Assembly (NCBI RefSeq): GCF_030252325.1
Contig: NZ_CP126981.1
Coordinates: 4,278,001 to 4,342,000 of the forward strand
Direction: 5' to 3'
Length of the DNA: 64,000 bases
Source of the DNA: Candidatus Mycobacterium wuenschmannii
Lineage (GTDB): Bacteria > Actinomycetota > Actinomycetes > Mycobacteriales > Mycobacteriaceae
Both the position numbers and the translations under genes were made by a program. The first letter of the stretch is position 1. Every line of letters starts with the position of its first letter. Of this stretch, positions 46,660 through 57,286 are shown piece by piece. Under the pieces are notes generated by a model that was given only the letters and a program-made list of their open reading frames with translations, did no database searches and had not been told where the DNA came from.

Positions 46660-47211
46660 GGCCGGCCAGGGGCGCATCCAGCCCTCCACCGGCAGCGCGA
46701 GCGCATTGCACAGCGTGCAGATCGTGCGATACCAGCCGACGGCCGTGAGCAATTCGATGCGCTGCTCGTCGTCGAGGTCGCGGCCGAGGGCCGTCCAGGT
46801 CGCGTCCGTCCACGAGCCCGTGCGCTCCAGTTCATCGACCGCCTCGATCACGGTCCGGTCGGCGGGCGTCCATCGCGGGTCTTCCGGTCCTCCGGTGACC
46901 AGCGCGTCGCACTCGTCGTCGCCGACGCCGGCGATGGGCCCCCAGAACGCCGCCTGCCCACCCCACTCGTATCGGCAGCCGACCAGCGCGCAGGTCCGCA
47001 GGATCGCGATGGTCCGGGTGCGCGGTGGTAGGAGCGCGGCGAGGTAGAGGGATTCGCCCATCTTGCGCAGCCGGGCCGCCAGCGTCGGGTGGCGCTGCAG
47101 GCAGCGAACCAGTAGCAGCGGCTCATAGGTACGGTCGGGGTGACCCCAGCTGTTGATGCCTGCGGCGTCTTCCTCGCTCCATGGCGGGGCAAGGGGTTGG
47201 ACACGGCTCAT
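46648..47211 (-). CDS. carboxymuconolactone decarboxylase/AhpD-family protein
   Basis: A 187-residue all-helical protein. RTRTIAILRTCALVGCRYEWGGQAAF is the family core. The AhpD CxxC pair is not present as such (Cys residues are separated by four residues) and the usual His after YEWG is Gln, so peroxidase activity of AhpD type is unlikely. These single-domain proteins are common beside oxidoreductases; function unknown. It converges with the SDR gene and is divergent from the hemophore-like gene. Confidence 0.82.
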   Translation of the reverse strand: MSRVQPLAPPWSEEDAAGINSWGHPDRTYEPLLLVRCLQRHPTLAARLRKMGESLYLAALLPPRTRTIAILRTCALVGCRYEWGGQAAFWGPIAGVGDDECDALVTGGPEDPRWTPADRTVIEAVDELERTGSWTDATWTALGRDLDDEQRIELLTAVGWYRTICTLCNALALPVEGWMRPWPASAR

Positions 47212-47265
47212 GCGACTGAGGATAGGCTGAATATCCGAACAGTTGGGGACGAAGGGAACGGAACT

Positions 47266-47643
47266 ATGCGAAAAATGTTACGGCGCACAATCTTTGGAGT
47301 GATCCCCAGCTGCGCGGCCTGCCTGATCCTGGCGCCGTCCGCGGTCGCCGCGCCCGACCCGTGCTCGGCCAGCGGCGTCGCCGCCACTGCCAGCGGTGTG
47401 CTGAACTCGGCAAGCGGTTACCTCGACGGCCACCCGGACGTCAACAACGTGCTGACCAGTGCGGTCAACCAATCACCCGCCGAGGCGAAGTCGTCGGTGC
47501 GTGGTTACTTTCTCAGTCACGTCGGCGAGGCGCTGGAGTTGAAGGGCATCGCGCAGCCGCTGCTGGACCTCAAGGGCCGGTGCAACTCGTCGGTCTCGCC
47601 GGACCAGTTGGCCGCGCTGTTCGACGCGCTGTCGGCCAACTAG
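47266..47643 (+). CDS. secreted hemophore-related protein (Rv0203-like family)
   Basis: A 125-residue exported protein. The signal peptide (about 1-28; basic RKMLRR, hydrophobic core) ends at the AVA cleavage site before APDPC. The mature part has two Cys (DPCSASG and GRCNSS) and a helical pattern, with SAVNQSPAEAKSSVRGYFLSHVGEALELKGIAQPLLDLKGRC, typical of the mycobacterial hemophore-related family (TIGR04529). Rv0203 of that family binds heme and passes it to MmpL3/MmpL11. Heme binding is inferred from family only. The upstream open frame is spurious. A long hairpin follows 15 bp after the stop. Confidence 0.85.
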   Translation: MRKMLRRTIFGVIPSCAACLILAPSAVAAPDPCSASGVAATASGVLNSASGYLDGHPDVNNVLTSAVNQSPAEAKSSVRGYFLSHVGEALELKGIAQPLLDLKGRCNSSVSPDQLAALFDALSAN

Positions 47644-47657
47644 CCACCTCGCGCCGC

Positions 47658-47716
47658 CGAGTGTGCAGCTTCTCGACGCTAACTCTCCGTTTCAGCTAGC
47701 AGAAGCTGCACACTCG
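47658..47716. repeat. REP-like hairpin element, left of DUF559 gene
   Basis: Perfect 16-bp inverted repeat: CGAGTGTGCAGCTTCT at 47658-47673 and its complement at 47701-47716, with a 27-nt loop. The left arm is 13/16 identical to the left arm of the element on the other side of the DUF559 gene (48639-48704). It may also terminate transcription of the hemophore gene. Confidence 0.75.
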
Positions 47717-47771
47717 ATGCCCTGTGCATAGACGGGAGCGTCTTCGGCCCGTCTGATCGAAGATCTCGCCT

Positions 47772-48635
47772 GTGGGCGAGGATGAGTGGCCGATACTCGG
47801 TCGGCAGGCCGTACGGCGAGGCGAGCTTTCGACCTGGACGCTGCAGCGGGATTATCGGCCCGTCTACCGCAACGTCTACGTGTCGAAGCAGGCGACGCTG
47901 ACTGCACTCACCCGGGCTCGCGCGGCATGGCTGTGGTCCGGCGGCGACGCAACGCTAACGGGAATTTCCGCTGCGGCCGTGCTCGGAACCAAGTGGTTGG
48001 ACGCCTGCGCGCCCGCCGAGTTGTGCCGTCGAAACCGCCATGCGCCGGCTGGAATCCTCGTTCATACGTTTGATCTGGACGACCGGGAAGTGGTCACCCG
48101 TGATGGAATTCGAGTCACATGTCCGGAGCGGACGGCGTTCGATATTGGACGGTCGTTGTCCGCGAACCGCACTATCCCCATTCTGGATGCACTTGCGAAC
48201 GCGACGAATCTCAAGGTCGCTGACGTCGTCGCGCTTGCTGTTGCCAGCCCCGGCGCCCGAGGTATTCGAAGCCTGCGACGCGCGTTGACACTGCTCGACG
48301 GTGGCGCAGAATCTCCGCAGGAGAGTCGCGTTCGTCTGTTACTCGTCGATGCCGGCTTACCGCGGCCGGAGACGCAAATCGAATTCTCCGACGAGTTCGG
48401 TGTAGTGCGCATACGGGTCGACATGGGCTGGCGCGAGTGGCGGGTCGCTGTCGAGTACGACGGCATCCAGCACTGGTCCGACCGATATCAGCGTTCGTGG
48501 GACATCGATCGGATCGCGATGCTCGAAGACCTCGGTTGGGTTGTCGTCAGAGTCAGCGCCGAGATGCTGTCCCGGCCTAATGTGATCATCGAACGCGTCC
48601 GCTGCAAGCTGCGCGCAGCGGGCTGTCCCACTTAG
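47772..48635 (+). CDS. DUF559 (Vsr-like nuclease fold) protein with AbiEi-like N-terminus
   Basis: A 287-residue protein. The N-terminal about 75 residues form a winged-helix-like region like that of AbiEi-type antitoxins (ILGRQAVRRGELSTWTLQRDYRPVYRNVYV). The C-terminal about 100 residues are a DUF559/Vsr-like restriction-endonuclease fold: Glu in ESRVRLLL, then RIRVDMGWREWRVAVEYDGIQHW (Asp and Glu at metal-ligand positions) and LGWVVVRVSAEML. No toxin partner gene is present. GTG start 47772. The gene is bracketed by two related hairpin elements that fill the space on both sides, suggesting a mobile or selfish unit. Activity unproven. Confidence 0.82.
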   Translation: MGEDEWPILGRQAVRRGELSTWTLQRDYRPVYRNVYVSKQATLTALTRARAAWLWSGGDATLTGISAAAVLGTKWLDACAPAELCRRNRHAPAGILVHTFDLDDREVVTRDGIRVTCPERTAFDIGRSLSANRTIPILDALANATNLKVADVVALAVASPGARGIRSLRRALTLLDGGAESPQESRVRLLLVDAGLPRPETQIEFSDEFGVVRIRVDMGWREWRVAVEYDGIQHWSDRYQRSWDIDRIAMLEDLGWVVVRVSAEMLSRPNVIIERVRCKLRAAGCPT

Positions 48636-48638
48636 CGC

Positions 48639-48704
48639 CGACTGTGCGGCTTATGCGCGCTGACGAGAGGGACCGCCATGCATTACCTGCACAGTGGACA
48701 CTCG
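48639..48704. repeat. REP-like hairpin element, right of DUF559 gene
   Basis: Imperfect inverted repeat with arms 48640-48656 and 48680-48696 (13 of 17 positions pair), ending in ACACTCG like the left element. Its first arm, CGACTGTGCGGCTTAT, corresponds to the left element's CGAGTGTGCAGCTTCT. It occupies almost the entire 71-bp gap between the convergent DUF559 and amidohydrolase genes. Confidence 0.7.
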
Positions 48705-48706
48705 GG

Positions 48707-50428
<1,722 letters not shown>

Positions 50429-50474
50429 CCAACGAATCTACGACCGTGTCGGTGCCAGATGCCAGGATCGTCTG

Positions 50475-50840
50475 ATGCTTGATCATCTGGTAATCAACTG
50501 CTCGGATTTCGCCAGCTCGCAGCGGTTCTACGACCGCGTACTCAGCGTGCTCGGGTGTTCGCGATTGCAGGATTTCGGCGTGGCCATCGGTTACGGGCGG
50601 GATGGCAAGGCGGATTTCTGGATCGCCGAAGGCGCGACGATGGGACCGAACCGGGAGACTCACTTCGCCTTCGCGGCGGCCGACGTCCACGCGGTACACG
50701 CTTTTCACGCCGCAGCGGTCGAGCTGGGGGCAGAGTCGTTGCACGCCCCGCGGCTCTGGCCGGAATACGGGGAGGGCTACTTTGCCGCCTTCGTCCGCGA
50801 CCCCGACGGCAACAATGTCGAAGCCGTCTGCCACGCGTAG
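50475..50840 (+). CDS. VOC-family (glyoxalase-like) protein
   Basis: A 121-residue single vicinal-oxygen-chelate domain. MLDHLVINCSDFASSQRFYDRVLSVLG gives the first metal His, THFAFAAADVHAVHAFHAAA the second half, and RDPDGNNVEAVCH the terminal Glu. This is a common cytosolic metalloprotein or dioxygenase-like fold; the reaction is unknown. It is followed 10 bp later by the DinB gene on the same strand. Confidence 0.88.
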   Translation: MLDHLVINCSDFASSQRFYDRVLSVLGCSRLQDFGVAIGYGRDGKADFWIAEGATMGPNRETHFAFAAADVHAVHAFHAAAVELGAESLHAPRLWPEYGEGYFAAFVRDPDGNNVEAVCHA

Positions 50841-50850
50841 GGTCGCGCTC

Positions 50851-51369
50851 ATGGCTGACGACGCTGCCCGAGAGTTGTTGCGCGACTCCTTCACCCGGCT
50901 GATCGAGCATGTGGACGAGATCACCGACGGCCTGACCGACGAGCAGGCCAACTATCGACCATCGCCGAGCGCCAACAGCATCGCCTGGCTGATTTGGCAC
51001 AGCGCGCGGGTGCAGGACATCCAGCTCGCGCCGATCGCGGGCATCGAGCAGGTGTGGGAATCCGGCGGATGGGTCGACCGGTTCGGCCTGGATCTGCCGC
51101 GCAACGACAGCGGCTACGGCCACGGGCCGGCCGAGGTCGCCAAGGTGCAGGCGTCGGCGGAACTGCTGGCCGGCTACTACCACGCCCTGCACGACGCGAC
51201 GCTGCAGTTCGTCGCCCGAGTCACCGCAGCGGACCTGGAGAAGGTCATCGACCGCAACTGGGATCCGCCGGTGACGGCCAGCGCCCGGATCGTCAGCATC
51301 ATCGACGACTGCGCCCAGCACCTCGGCCAAGCGGCCTATCTGCTGCCGCTCGCTCCCGAGCCAAGCTAG
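50851..51369 (+). CDS. DinB/DUF664-family protein (Rv0443-type)
   Basis: A 172-residue four-helix-bundle protein. LLRDSFTRLIEHVDEITDGLTDEQANYRP and SIAWLIWHSARVQDIQL carry the first His; later DDCAQHLGQAAYL carries a second metal-ligand His. DinB-like proteins include mycothiol- and bacillithiol-dependent enzymes, so a mycothiol-linked role is possible. By position and length it corresponds to Rv0443. The open frame upstream overlaps the VOC gene out of frame and is discarded. Confidence 0.87.
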   Translation: MADDAARELLRDSFTRLIEHVDEITDGLTDEQANYRPSPSANSIAWLIWHSARVQDIQLAPIAGIEQVWESGGWVDRFGLDLPRNDSGYGHGPAEVAKVQASAELLAGYYHALHDATLQFVARVTAADLEKVIDRNWDPPVTASARIVSIIDDCAQHLGQAAYLLPLAPEPS

Positions 51370-51404
51370 AACTTGACACCTGTCGACACATTGCGGCGGG
51401 CGTC

Positions 51405-51410
51405 TACGAT
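51405..51410 (+). promoter_or_regulatory. -10 element for leaderless aldehyde dehydrogenase transcript (predicted)
   Basis: TACGAT lies 7 nt before the ATG at 51418, with no ribosome site in between. TTGACA at 51373-51378 is too far away (26 bp) to be its -35 box. Confidence 0.4.
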
Positions 51411-51417
51411 GGCAGCT

Positions 51418-52947
51418 ATGACCACGATCACACCTCCCGCGACCGCGTCTGACTTCACCGGCACCGGCACCATCCACAACCCCGCGACCGGCGCCATCGC
51501 CGGCCAGGTGCAATGGACCGACGCGACCGGCATCCCGGCCATCGCCGCCGGGCTGCGCGCGACGCAGCGTGACTGGGAGCGGCGCGGACCCGACGGGCGC
51601 GCGAAGGTGCTGGCCCGCTACGCGGTATGGCTCGGCGAGCACCGCGACGAGATCGAAGACCTGCTGATCAAGGAGACCGGCAAGTCGGCGACCGACGCGG
51701 CCCAGGAAGTGCCGATGCTGATCATGATCCTGTCGTACTACATCAGGACGATGGCCGAGGCGCTCGCACCCGAAAAGCGGCCCGCCGCACTGCCTCTCAT
51801 GGCGATCAAGAAGGTCAGCATCCACTACCGGCCGCGGCCCGTCGTCGGCATCATCGCGCCGTGGAACTACCCGGTGGCCAACGCGTTGATGGACGGCATC
51901 GGGGCGCTCGCCGCGGGCTGCGCGGTGCTGCTCAAGCCGTCCGAGCGGACGCCGCTGACCGCCGAGGTGCTACGGCGCGGCTGGTTGGAGTCCGGCGCGC
52001 CCGACGTGTTCGCGGTGGTGCAGGGCGCTCGCGCAGTGTCCGAGGCCGTGATCGACAATTCCGACTACATCCAGTTCACCGGGTCGTGCGCGACCGGCAG
52101 CAAGGTGATGGAGCGCGCCGCTCGCCGGCTCACCCCGGTCAGCCTCGAATTGGGCGGCAAAGACCCGATGATCGTGCTCGAGGACGCCGACGTCGACCTC
52201 GCCGCACACGCCGCGGTCTGGGGCGCGATGTTCAACGCCGGCCAGACCTGCGTCTCGGTGGAGCGGGTCTACGTGCTCGAGCAGGTCTACGACAAGTTCG
52301 TCGAGGCGGTCGTCCGCGACGTCAAGGCGCTGCAGGTCGGCGCCGGCGAGGGGCACGACTTCGGAGCGCTGATCGACGAGCAGCAGTTGGCGGTCACCGA
52401 GCGGCACGTCCGCGAGGCACTGGCGGCCGGAGCGCGGGCGCTGACCGGCGGGCAGCGCACCACCACCTCGGGCAGCTTCTACCCGCCCACCGTGCTGGTC
52501 GACGTCGACCATTCGATGACCTGTATGACCGAGGAGACCTTCGGCCCGACGCTGCCGATCATGAAGGTCGATTCGGTGTCCGAGGCAATCCGGTTGGCCA
52601 ACGACAGCGAGTACGGCCTGAGTGCCTCGGTGTTCTCCAAGGACTTCGACCGCGCCAAAGAGGTTGCGCTGCAACTCGACTGCGGGGCGGTCAACATCAA
52701 CGACGTGATCACCAACCTGATGTGCACCACGGCACCGATGGGTGGCTGGAAGACCTCCGGCATCGGCGCGCGCTTCGGTGGCGCCGACGGGCTGCGCAAG
52801 TTCTGCCGCGTCGAGACGGTTGTCACGCCGCGCACGAATGTCGGTGCGGGCCAGAACTATTACCACAATTCGTTCAAGGCGCTGAAGCGGGTCAACAAGA
52901 TGATGACCAAGATGGCGTTGTCGCGCCCGCGTCGCGTCGCCAAGTAG
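51418..52947 (+). CDS. aldehyde dehydrogenase family protein
   Basis: A 509-residue NAD(P)-dependent dehydrogenase. Conserved features: IIAPWNYPVANALMDGIGALAAGCAVLLKPSE, FTGSCATGSKV, the catalytic Glu in LELGGKDPMIV, the nucleophile Cys in NAGQTCVSVERV and EETFGPTLPIMKV. It resembles the succinate-semialdehyde dehydrogenase group, but substrate cannot be told. ATG 51418 is preferred, as a -10 box lies just before it. The stop overlaps the GTG of the next gene (TAGTG), so the membrane protein is co-translated. Confidence 0.93.
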   Translation: MTTITPPATASDFTGTGTIHNPATGAIAGQVQWTDATGIPAIAAGLRATQRDWERRGPDGRAKVLARYAVWLGEHRDEIEDLLIKETGKSATDAAQEVPMLIMILSYYIRTMAEALAPEKRPAALPLMAIKKVSIHYRPRPVVGIIAPWNYPVANALMDGIGALAAGCAVLLKPSERTPLTAEVLRRGWLESGAPDVFAVVQGARAVSEAVIDNSDYIQFTGSCATGSKVMERAARRLTPVSLELGGKDPMIVLEDADVDLAAHAAVWGAMFNAGQTCVSVERVYVLEQVYDKFVEAVVRDVKALQVGAGEGHDFGALIDEQQLAVTERHVREALAAGARALTGGQRTTTSGSFYPPTVLVDVDHSMTCMTEETFGPTLPIMKVDSVSEAIRLANDSEYGLSASVFSKDFDRAKEVALQLDCGAVNINDVITNLMCTTAPMGGWKTSGIGARFGGADGLRKFCRVETVVTPRTNVGAGQNYYHNSFKALKRVNKMMTKMALSRPRRVAK

Positions 52948-53789
52948 TGCGATTCGCGCTGACGGCGCTGCTGTGGCTGCTGGCTACGGCGGCGCTGACG
53001 GTCGCGGTGCCGACGGTTTGGACGCAGACGCATGTCGTCGACGTCAACGGGTACACCGCCATGGCCCGCACTGCGGCGGGCGACAAGGCGCTACAGGGCG
53101 CGGTCGCCGCGGAACTCGCCACCAAGGCAACGGTGTTGATCAATCAGAGCGGGCACCACGTCGACTCGGCCGAGGCGCATGCCGTCGCGGCGGGGTATAC
53201 GGCCGGCCCGGACTTCCCGCAGCAGTTCGCCGACGCCAACCGACTGGCGCACGACTGGATGTTCACCGGCGCCCACACCGAATCCGAGGGTGACCAGTGG
53301 GTGGTGGACCTTGCCGGCATGCTCAAGAACACCGCGTTCGACAAGTTGCTGGCGACCTACAACGTCAAGGTGCCCGACACGGTCCGGGTGCCGGTGACGG
53401 TATCGACGCCAAAGGTGTTGCGGCCGGGCGAGTTGCGGCCACTGGCCACGTGGGGGCTGTGGGCCTCCATCGGCGCCGTCGCGGTGACAGCCGTCTTTGC
53501 GTTGCTGACGTGGGTCGCAGCACGCAGTCGGGGCCGGGCGCTGGCCGCTCTGGGGATCTCGGCGCTGCTGGTCGGCGCCGGGGGATGGGCGGCGATCGAA
53601 TTGGCGCGCTACCCGCTCAACGACACCCTGAACAACACCACCGGCGGCATCCGCGGCATCGCCGACGTCATGGTCGGCCAGGCGGAGAGCAGCCTGCATG
53701 ACTGGCTGGACATCACGCTGGCCGTCGGTGGTGGGCTGGTGCTACTCGGGGTGTTAGCGGCGGGCCTCGGTAGCCTGCGGCGCGGTTGA
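52947..53789 (+). CDS. membrane protein, unknown function
   Basis: A 280-residue protein. An N-terminal membrane helix (about 4-22) is followed by an exported domain of about 140 residues that begins VDVNGYTAMARTAAGDKALQGAVAAEL. Three further hydrophobic segments lie at about 170-190, 198-217 and 257-275. A single amino-terminal anchor with a large extracytoplasmic loop is likely. The family is not recognised. The GTG overlaps the dehydrogenase stop by one base; the last 36 bp overlap the convergent flavoprotein gene, the longest convergent overlap in the window. Confidence 0.75.
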   Translation: MRFALTALLWLLATAALTVAVPTVWTQTHVVDVNGYTAMARTAAGDKALQGAVAAELATKATVLINQSGHHVDSAEAHAVAAGYTAGPDFPQQFADANRLAHDWMFTGAHTESEGDQWVVDLAGMLKNTAFDKLLATYNVKVPDTVRVPVTVSTPKVLRPGELRPLATWGLWASIGAVAVTAVFALLTWVAARSRGRALAALGISALLVGAGGWAAIELARYPLNDTLNNTTGGIRGIADVMVGQAESSLHDWLDITLAVGGGLVLLGVLAAGLGSLRRG

Positions 53790-55181
53790 AAGATGCGCGG
53801 CCAGTAGCGTTTCCAGCTTGTCGTTGGCCTTACGAAGGCCCGTCGCGATCAAACCGAAGACCTTGTCGCGCTTCTTCTGCGGCAGGTCGATCAGCGGGGC
53901 GTACATGTGCCGCATCAGGTCCAGCCGCGCCTCGGACAGCCAGCCCATCAGCGCGCCGTCTTCGAACCAGTCGACCTGGTTCCGCTGCTCGGCCAATGTC
54001 GTGGTCAGCCAGTCGATCTCGGTGTTGGGGTGCGGTACCGGCCGGCACAGCCGGTTTCGCGTCTCGTCGTCGCCGTAGGCGGCCTCGACGTGAGCGATCA
54101 TCCCGGAGCTGAACACCTGCTGGCAACCCCGGATGCTCTGCAACGTCATCCGATCGCCGTCGAAAACCGTTACCGGCAGTCGCTTTTCCAGTCCGTCGGC
54201 GCTGCAGTCGACGAACAGCGCCGAGCCGTCGACGCTGACTTCGCCGCCGTCCAGAATCACCCTGCCCGGTTCGATGCGTTGCACCCTGCCGAGTCGCACG
54301 ACGTCGCCGATCCGGCGCAACTGCTCGAGTTCGGTCGTCGTCACGTTCGCGCAGCGATACATGGTCGGCTGCACCGACGGATCCAGCCGCAGCAGGTTGC
54401 CGCAGTCCTCCAGGCGGTCGAACAGGTCCGCCACGTCGGTGGCGGCCTCGATGGCTACCAGTCGATGCGCGAAGCCGGCTTGGAATCGTTCCAGGAATTG
54501 CGGGCCTGGCTGGATGTTGGCGCGATCCATCAGCCAGGAATCACGCGGCATGATCCAGGTCAGTCGCTCCGGTGGAATACCGTTGCGCAGCAACCACAAA
54601 CACGCGTCGATACCGGTCTTGCCGGCGCCGACGACCACGAAGCGATCCCGACCGAGGGCGTGGGCCGGCATGCCGTTGGGTGGCACGCAGTCGACACCGT
54701 CCGCAACCTGGTACACCGGCGGACGCATCGACGGCACCGTGGTCTGCAGGTAGGTCGCGTCGACGATCCGCCGGCGGACGGTGACGGTGTGGTCGCCACC
54801 GGCCAGCGAGCGAAACCGGCCCTCGCCCAGGTACTCCGACATCGGGAAGTAGGACACCCGACCGCTCGGCAGCAGGTCCTGGTGCATCACCTTCTCGAAA
54901 TAGGCGCAGATCTCGCCCACCGTGGCCAACTCGTAAAGCCCCTCGTTCCAACCGAGTTGGTCGATGCTGTCGCTGCCAAGCGCGCGGGAGTTGACGCCGT
55001 AATAGGCCGACGGCTGGTGCAGGCGGACGAAAGGGTATGCGCTGTTCCAGTGACCACCCGGCGAGTGACCGCGGTCGACGACCACCACCTGCGCGTCGGT
55101 CTCTGCCACCAGTGTGTCGGTGAAGGCCATCCCCATTGCACCCGCGCCGACAACCAGGTAGTCCGTCTCGATGCTTGTCAC
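53754..55181 (-). CDS. FAD-dependent oxidoreductase
   Basis: A 475-residue flavoprotein. The N-terminal Rossmann motif VVGAGAMGMAF (about 10-20) binds FAD, and a second GAGKTG (about 185-190) suggests NAD(P) binding as in flavin-containing monooxygenase relatives. FSSGMIAHVEAAYGDD is a later conserved block. The Baeyer-Villiger fingerprint is not present. Reaction unknown. GTG start at 55181, 28 bp downstream of rskA's stop on the same strand; whether it belongs to the SigK operon is unclear. It has no counterpart between Rv0443 and Rv0444c. Confidence 0.85.
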   Translation of the reverse strand: MTSIETDYLVVGAGAMGMAFTDTLVAETDAQVVVVDRGHSPGGHWNSAYPFVRLHQPSAYYGVNSRALGSDSIDQLGWNEGLYELATVGEICAYFEKVMHQDLLPSGRVSYFPMSEYLGEGRFRSLAGGDHTVTVRRRIVDATYLQTTVPSMRPPVYQVADGVDCVPPNGMPAHALGRDRFVVVGAGKTGIDACLWLLRNGIPPERLTWIMPRDSWLMDRANIQPGPQFLERFQAGFAHRLVAIEAATDVADLFDRLEDCGNLLRLDPSVQPTMYRCANVTTTELEQLRRIGDVVRLGRVQRIEPGRVILDGGEVSVDGSALFVDCSADGLEKRLPVTVFDGDRMTLQSIRGCQQVFSSGMIAHVEAAYGDDETRNRLCRPVPHPNTEIDWLTTTLAEQRNQVDWFEDGALMGWLSEARLDLMRHMYAPLIDLPQKKRDKVFGLIATGLRKANDKLETLLAAHLSTAPQATEARR

Positions 55182-55209
55182 GCCGAATCCCCCTCGGTGG
55201 CGTATGTGG

Positions 55210-55905
55210 TTACGTCAGCGGGAACTTCGCAAAGATCGTCCCGGTGGGCTGCGGTGAACCCTCCCCAGGTTCGACGGTGAACGCTAGCACGCTGGAATTG
55301 CGTATATCGGTGAAGGTATGAGTCATCGTCGGCGTGATGGCGGCAGCGTTCATCGTGCCCGCTGAGACGGGGCCCTTATCGCCGACCAGCCACATTTGAT
55401 AAACGGTGCCCTGCAGTGGTGGTGGCACGTTATTCATCACCAGCACAGCGGCATTCATGTGCTTCGAGATCGACACGGTCGCCCGTCCGCCGGCGACATC
55501 ACCGGTCACCGTCCGTACGTCGGAGGCGGACATGATCTGCTCGGTCATGGTGGGTGTGTGTGTTGGCCGCAGCGCGATACTCGCGCCGAAGGCCGCCAAA
55601 GCCACCACGATCGCGGCCGCTGCCGCCAGTATCGCGGTGCGCCAACGTGACCGGCGAGAGGTCTCGTGCGCGACGGCGGCCAGCACCGCGTCGCGCAGTT
55701 GCTCGGGCGGCTCGGCGGCGGTCGCCGACGCCACGAGGGCCATTGCCTCCTGAACGGAGCGCACCTCGTCACCGAAAGCGTTGGCGACCGGCGTCGGTGC
55801 CGCCGCGAGTTGTCGGTCGATGGCCTCCCGCTCTCCGTCGGAGATGGCGTGCAGTGCGTACGGCGTCGCCAATTCCAGAAGGTCGAATGTGTTCGGCTCG
55901 CTCAT
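55210..55905 (-). CDS. rskA: anti-sigma-K factor RskA
   Basis: A 231-residue single-pass membrane protein. The cytoplasmic N-terminal anti-sigma domain (about 1-85; [27 protein letters not shown]) binds SigK. One membrane helix spans about 90-111. The extracytoplasmic domain (113-231) contains [25 protein letters not shown], the typical RskA core. SigK is released when RskA is cut by regulated proteolysis (Rip1 in M. tuberculosis). The ATG overlaps the sigK stop (ATGA), ensuring balanced synthesis. Confidence 0.95.
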   Translation of the reverse strand: MSEPNTFDLLELATPYALHAISDGEREAIDRQLAAAPTPVANAFGDEVRSVQEAMALVASATAAEPPEQLRDAVLAAVAHETSRRSRWRTAILAAAAAIVVALAAFGASIALRPTHTPTMTEQIMSASDVRTVTGDVAGGRATVSISKHMNAAVLVMNNVPPPLQGTVYQMWLVGDKGPVSAGTMNAAAITPTMTHTFTDIRNSSVLAFTVEPGEGSPQPTGTIFAKFPLT

Positions 55906-56462
55906 GACACCCCCAGGCAGCCACGAAGTCCGCGCAGTGCGTCGCGCATGCGCGATTTGATGGTCGAAAGATTGGCCGACAATCGCTGTGAGACCTCGGC
56001 GTACGTCAACCCGCCGTAGTAGGCCATCTCGATGCACTGCCGCTGCACGTCGGTCAGCGAGTCCAGGCAGGCCGCCACCCGACGGCGTTCGTCGGCGGCG
56101 ATCGCCGAGTCGGCAACGAGGTCGCCGGGCCGTTCCACCGTGGCCGCGCCGTAGCGGGATTCTCGCTGGCCGGCGGACTGCTCGGAGCGCACCCGGTCGA
56201 CGGCGCGCCGGTGTGCCATCGTCATCAGCCATGAGAGCGCCGAACCCTTTGCGGAGTCGAACGCGTCCGCGGTCCGCCACACCTCGAGGTAGACCTCCTG
56301 GGTGGTTTCCTCGCTGTAGCCGGAGTCGCGCAGCACCCGGGTGATCAGCCCGAACACGCGCGAACGGGTGCGGTCGTACAGCGCCGCGAACGCGTCGCTG
56401 TCGTGCTGCGCCACCTGGCGCAGCAATGAGTCCAGGTCGGTGCTGGGCCACGGTCCGGTCAT
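55902..56462 (-). CDS. sigK: ECF RNA polymerase sigma factor SigK
   Basis: A 186-residue ECF sigma factor. Region 2 (about 10-85) contains [43 protein letters not shown], and region 4 (about 125-180) is [33 protein letters not shown], both very close to M. tuberculosis SigK as remembered. ATG 56462 gives the same N-terminus and length as that protein. ATG 56501 is an alternative that overlaps the upstream stop as ATGA. It activates the mpt83/dipZ/mpt70 genes and its own operon, whose candidate promoters all lie in this window. Confidence 0.97.
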   Translation of the reverse strand: MTGPWPSTDLDSLLRQVAQHDSDAFAALYDRTRSRVFGLITRVLRDSGYSEETTQEVYLEVWRTADAFDSAKGSALSWLMTMAHRRAVDRVRSEQSAGQRESRYGAATVERPGDLVADSAIAADERRRVAACLDSLTDVQRQCIEMAYYGGLTYAEVSQRLSANLSTIKSRMRDALRGLRGCLGVS

Positions 56463-56497
56463 CGACCGGTAGCCTAGCCGCTCTGCGACGGCGGCCG

Positions 56498-57286
56498 TCA
56501 TGATCGTGCCGATCGGGGTGGGCGCGGAATGAAAAAGGATGTCCGCTGCTGGTATTCGCTGAACCCGGGGCGGCCTCGCATGTACTTCTCGGTGAGCCGG
56601 GCGCCGGTGGCGTAGACCAGAAAGTACGTCATCAGCGCTGGGGAGAGCACCGTGGCCAACGGCCACCAGCCGGTAACGGTGATCAGCCACAATCCCCACC
56701 AGACGCACGCGTCGCCGAAGTAGTTGGGGTGTCGCGTCCAGGCCCACAGGCCGCGGTCCATCACGACCCCTCGGTGCGCGGGGTCGGCTTTGAAGGCGTG
56801 CAACTGGTGGTCGCCGACGGCCTCGAAGAGCAGACCCGCCAGCCACACCAGCACACCGGCCAGGGTGACGATGAGCAGGGGGCGCGGTGTCGGGCCGGAG
56901 ACCGCCGACAGTTGCAGTGGCAGCGAGATGAACCAGGTCATGCCGGCCTGGAGGACGAAGACCTTGAGCACCACCTGGACGACCGAGGCATCTCGCAGCA
57001 TGTCGGCGTACCGCGGGTCTTCGCCCTTACCGGCGGTCTTGCGAAAGATGAACCAGCTGAGCCGCGCGGCCCAGATCGTCACCAGCGTGAGCACGAGAAT
57101 CCGGCGGAGCGGATCGCCGCTGCCCGCAACCGCCGCGACGAGGGCGACGACGATGAAACCGAGTCCCCACGCGACGTCGACGACGTTGTAGCGCCCGATA
57201 CGGTGCCCGATGCTGAATGTGACGCAGTGCAGGATCAGCAGCGCGGCGAGCGATGCGCCCGAGACGACGGCGGCGTTGGCGATCAC
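56498..57286 (-). CDS. DUF1295 membrane protein, steroid-reductase-like (Rv0446c-type)
   Basis: A 262-residue protein with about seven hydrophobic segments. The C-terminal part [24 protein letters not shown] is the DUF1295/ICMT-like motif shared with 3-oxo-5-alpha-steroid 4-dehydrogenases, which bind NADPH. Next to a cyclopropane-type methyltransferase and an FAD oxidoreductase it may reduce or modify lipid double bonds. The GTG overlaps the stop of the fusion gene (GTGA). Same position as Rv0446c. Confidence 0.9.
   Translation of the reverse strand: MIANAAVVSGASLAALLILHCVTFSIGHRIGRYNVVDVAWGLGFIVVALVAAVAGSGDPLRRILVLTLVTIWAARLSWFIFRKTAGKGEDPRYADMLRDASVVQVVLKVFVLQAGMTWFISLPLQLSAVSGPTPRPLLIVTLAGVLVWLAGLLFEAVGDHQLHAFKADPAHRGVVMDRGLWAWTRHPNYFGDACVWWGLWLITVTGWWPLATVLSPALMTYFLVYATGARLTEKYMRGRPGFSEYQQRTSFFIPRPPRSARS

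Noticed and set aside
47772..48635. Type IV toxin-antitoxin system
   Set aside because: The N-terminus resembles an AbiEi antitoxin domain, but there is no AbiEii-like toxin gene nearby and the C-terminus is a nuclease fold.
56462..56501. ATG 56501 as sigK start
   Set aside because: It overlaps the upstream stop neatly (ATGA), but the 13 extra residues have no counterpart in the remembered SigK N-terminus; kept only as an alternative.
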